Positions 62,754-64,000 of a stretch of DNA of 64,000 bases are shown piece by piece (within the stretch, counting starts at the first letter, position 1; each line of letters opens with the position of its first letter). Under the pieces are notes generated by a model. It was not told where the DNA came from. It made no database searches and saw nothing but the letters and a program-made list of their open reading frames with translations. Position numbers and translations under genes: made by a program. The DNA comes from Xylaria sp. FL1777 (taxonomy: Eukaryota; Ascomycota; Sordariomycetes; Xylariales; Xylariaceae), in contig MU400593.1 in the NCBI GenBank assembly GCA_022578965.1, forward strand, positions 1 to 64,000, read 5' to 3'.

Positions 62754-62758
62754 AAAAA

Positions 62759-63846
62759 ATTGCTTATTAAAAGTGCATATATATTTAATAATAAAGCTAT
62801 AATTATATATGCTTTAATAATATAAAAAAATAGCATATTAGCTTTAGTTATGTTATAAAATTTATATTTAATTTGCTAATTTGTAAGAATATTTAAAAAA
62901 AAAGCAACAAAACATAAAAATACGTTTTAAATTTAAAACTAAAAAAAACGAAATAACTTTTTAATTTATTATGTATTATAAACATTTTTAATTTAGCAAA
63001 GCTTTTTATTAAAAGCTTTAAATGCTTTAAAATTAAATTTAGTAAAAGCTAATTGTTTAAATAAAATAAAAAGCTTGTTTTAAAATATAAAAATATTAGT
63101 AATATTATAACTTGTATTGTTTTTTTTTAAATTTTATTTAAATATTAGCTTTTTAAAAACGCTATTAAACTTTAAAATTTTTTAATATATTAACTATTTT
63201 ATGCATTTATAGCTTTAATTAATTATTAGTTATAGTTTATAATAAAAGCTATTTTTTTAAAAACTAATAAAAATTATAGCTTTAATTATAATTATAATGC
63301 TAATACTTTTATATATTTGTTATAACTTATTGCTAGCATACAAAATTAGATTTTTTATTTAAGTTATTGCTTTTATAATTAAAATTATTTTTAAAGTTAA
63401 AAGCAATAAAAGTAGTATTAAAAAAATTAGTTAATTTAAATATAAGAAATAATATAAACATTAATATAATAAACTATATAAGCAAGCAAAATAATTACAG
63501 AAAAAACAATAATAAAAAAAATAATATTTTAGTTAAAAAATCTATAATATGCAATGCAACAAAAACTAAGCGTTAAAAAAATACAAAAAAAATATAACTA
63601 TATATAAAATACAATAATTAATTAATTAAGTATAACTTTAAACAGATTTAAAGTTGCTATATAAATAAATTATAGTTTGTTGTTTTTTAAATAAAAACAT
63701 AAGCAAGAAAATTAATATAGTTGCTTTAAACCAAAATTCCAAGTTTATATTAAAAGGAGTAAAAAGGGTTATAATTAGTAAAAAAGTAATATAGCTAAAG
63801 AGATATAAACGCAAAGACTATTTTAGTTTAAAGCACCTAAAATAAA
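62759..63846 (+). repeat. GAMMA repeat copy B, right part
   Basis: It aligns with about 1140-2230. Differences are mainly transitions plus small homopolymer length changes. Homology with copy A ends at about 63846. Confidence 0.8.
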
Positions 63847-63927
63847 CTATATGCTACTAATAAACTAAACAAACTAAAAAGCCACAAGCTATTAAACAAT
63901 CTAACAAAGCCAAAACTAAATAAATAA
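62850..63927 (+). pseudogene. RIP-degraded gene of unknown function, GAMMA copy B
   Basis: This is the counterpart of 1235-2230. A one-base difference in A-run length shifts the frame relative to the ATG. Near the end the frame passes the point where copy A diverges and reads NKLYATNKLNKLKSHKLLNN before a TAA at 63925-63927. If the SAP-like interpretation holds, this adds the second helix (a GT-K-ELYxR-like pattern). Because the frame stays coherent past the homology breakpoint, copy B seems to hold the natural end of the gene and copy A a truncated or interrupted one. The function is unknown. Confidence 0.35.
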
Positions 63928-64000
63928 AAAAATAAACAAATTAATTCAATTAAATATAAATTCGTACGATGAATTAATTCAATTAAATGTAAGTGTGTGT
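63850..64000. other. Right-edge sequence with retained CA sites and a 17-bp direct repeat
   Basis: C in CA and CC context (GCCACAAGC, ACAATCTAACAAAGCC) is frequent here and rare everywhere else, suggesting the RIP-affected block ends at about 63850. The string AATTAATTCAATTAAAT occurs at 63939-63955 and 63972-63988, with the palindrome TCGTACGA (63962-63969) between the copies. The last bases GTGTGTGT may open a microsatellite. Confidence 0.6.

Noticed and set aside
63991..64000. Telomere repeat at the right end
   Set aside because: GTGTGTGT does not match the TTAGGG repeat common in filamentous ascomycetes and is too short to interpret.
1..64000. Mitochondrial, plastid, apicomplexan or mollicute genome as the source of the A+T richness
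   Set aside because: No rRNA, tRNA or intact genes are seen. The window is packed with LTR retrotransposons whose copies differ by C/T and G/A transitions, which fits nuclear RIP in a fungus.

Overview
The window is extremely A+T-rich on both strands. It has no intact protein-coding gene, no rRNA or tRNA that I can recognise, and only a handful of short open frames that are shadows of degraded genes. Repeat copies inside the window differ from each other almost entirely by C/T and G/A exchanges, and the reading frames of recognisable genes are broken mostly by TAA and TAG codons where CAA, CAG or TGG is expected. That is the signature of repeat-induced point mutation (RIP). The window is therefore best read as an AT-isochore of a filamentous ascomycete (Pezizomycotina); I cannot name the species.

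Almost everything is explained by nested LTR retrotransposons. I delimited these from paired terminal repeats, target-site duplications (TSDs) and comparison of copies. Working names: ALPHA (Ty3/Gypsy, 193-bp LTRs, about 7.86 kb native, minus-coding) at 3019-18582 and 47517-62753. BETA (Ty3/Gypsy chromovirus, about 495-bp LTRs, 7.7 kb native) at 3556-11255 (minus-coding, inserted in ALPHA copy 1) and at 36162-46069 (plus-coding). DELTA (Ty1/Copia, 287-bp LTRs, 7.4 kb, minus-coding) at 49974-57349, inserted in ALPHA copy 2. EPSILON (LTR element with a Gypsy-like reverse transcriptase, about 304-bp LTRs, 15 kb, minus-coding) at 18884-33856. ETA, an unclassified 2.2-kb insertion with a 14-bp TSD, at about 41493-43689, inside the pol gene of BETA copy 2.

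The older DNA that received these insertions survives as 1-3018, 18588-18883, 33857-36161, 46070-47516 and 62754-64000. Within it, positions 1-2230 and the split segment 46376-47511 plus 62759-63846 are two direct copies (GAMMA) of an unidentified degraded sequence. Its 3' part reads as a RIP-damaged gene, possibly ending in a SAP-like motif. About 3.7 kb of other old DNA lies between the two copies. At the extreme right edge (after about 63850) cytosines in CA context reappear and the RIP-ruined DNA seems to end.

The most interesting signals are four. First, a degraded Cys-rich plus coiled-coil gene lies antisense to pol at the 3' end of both BETA copies. Second, EPSILON is large, and roughly its last 7.6 kb (3' half) is unexplained. 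Third, ETA is unclassified. Fourth, residual cytosines sit preferentially after G (GC dinucleotides) and toward outer element edges, which says something about the local mutation machinery.
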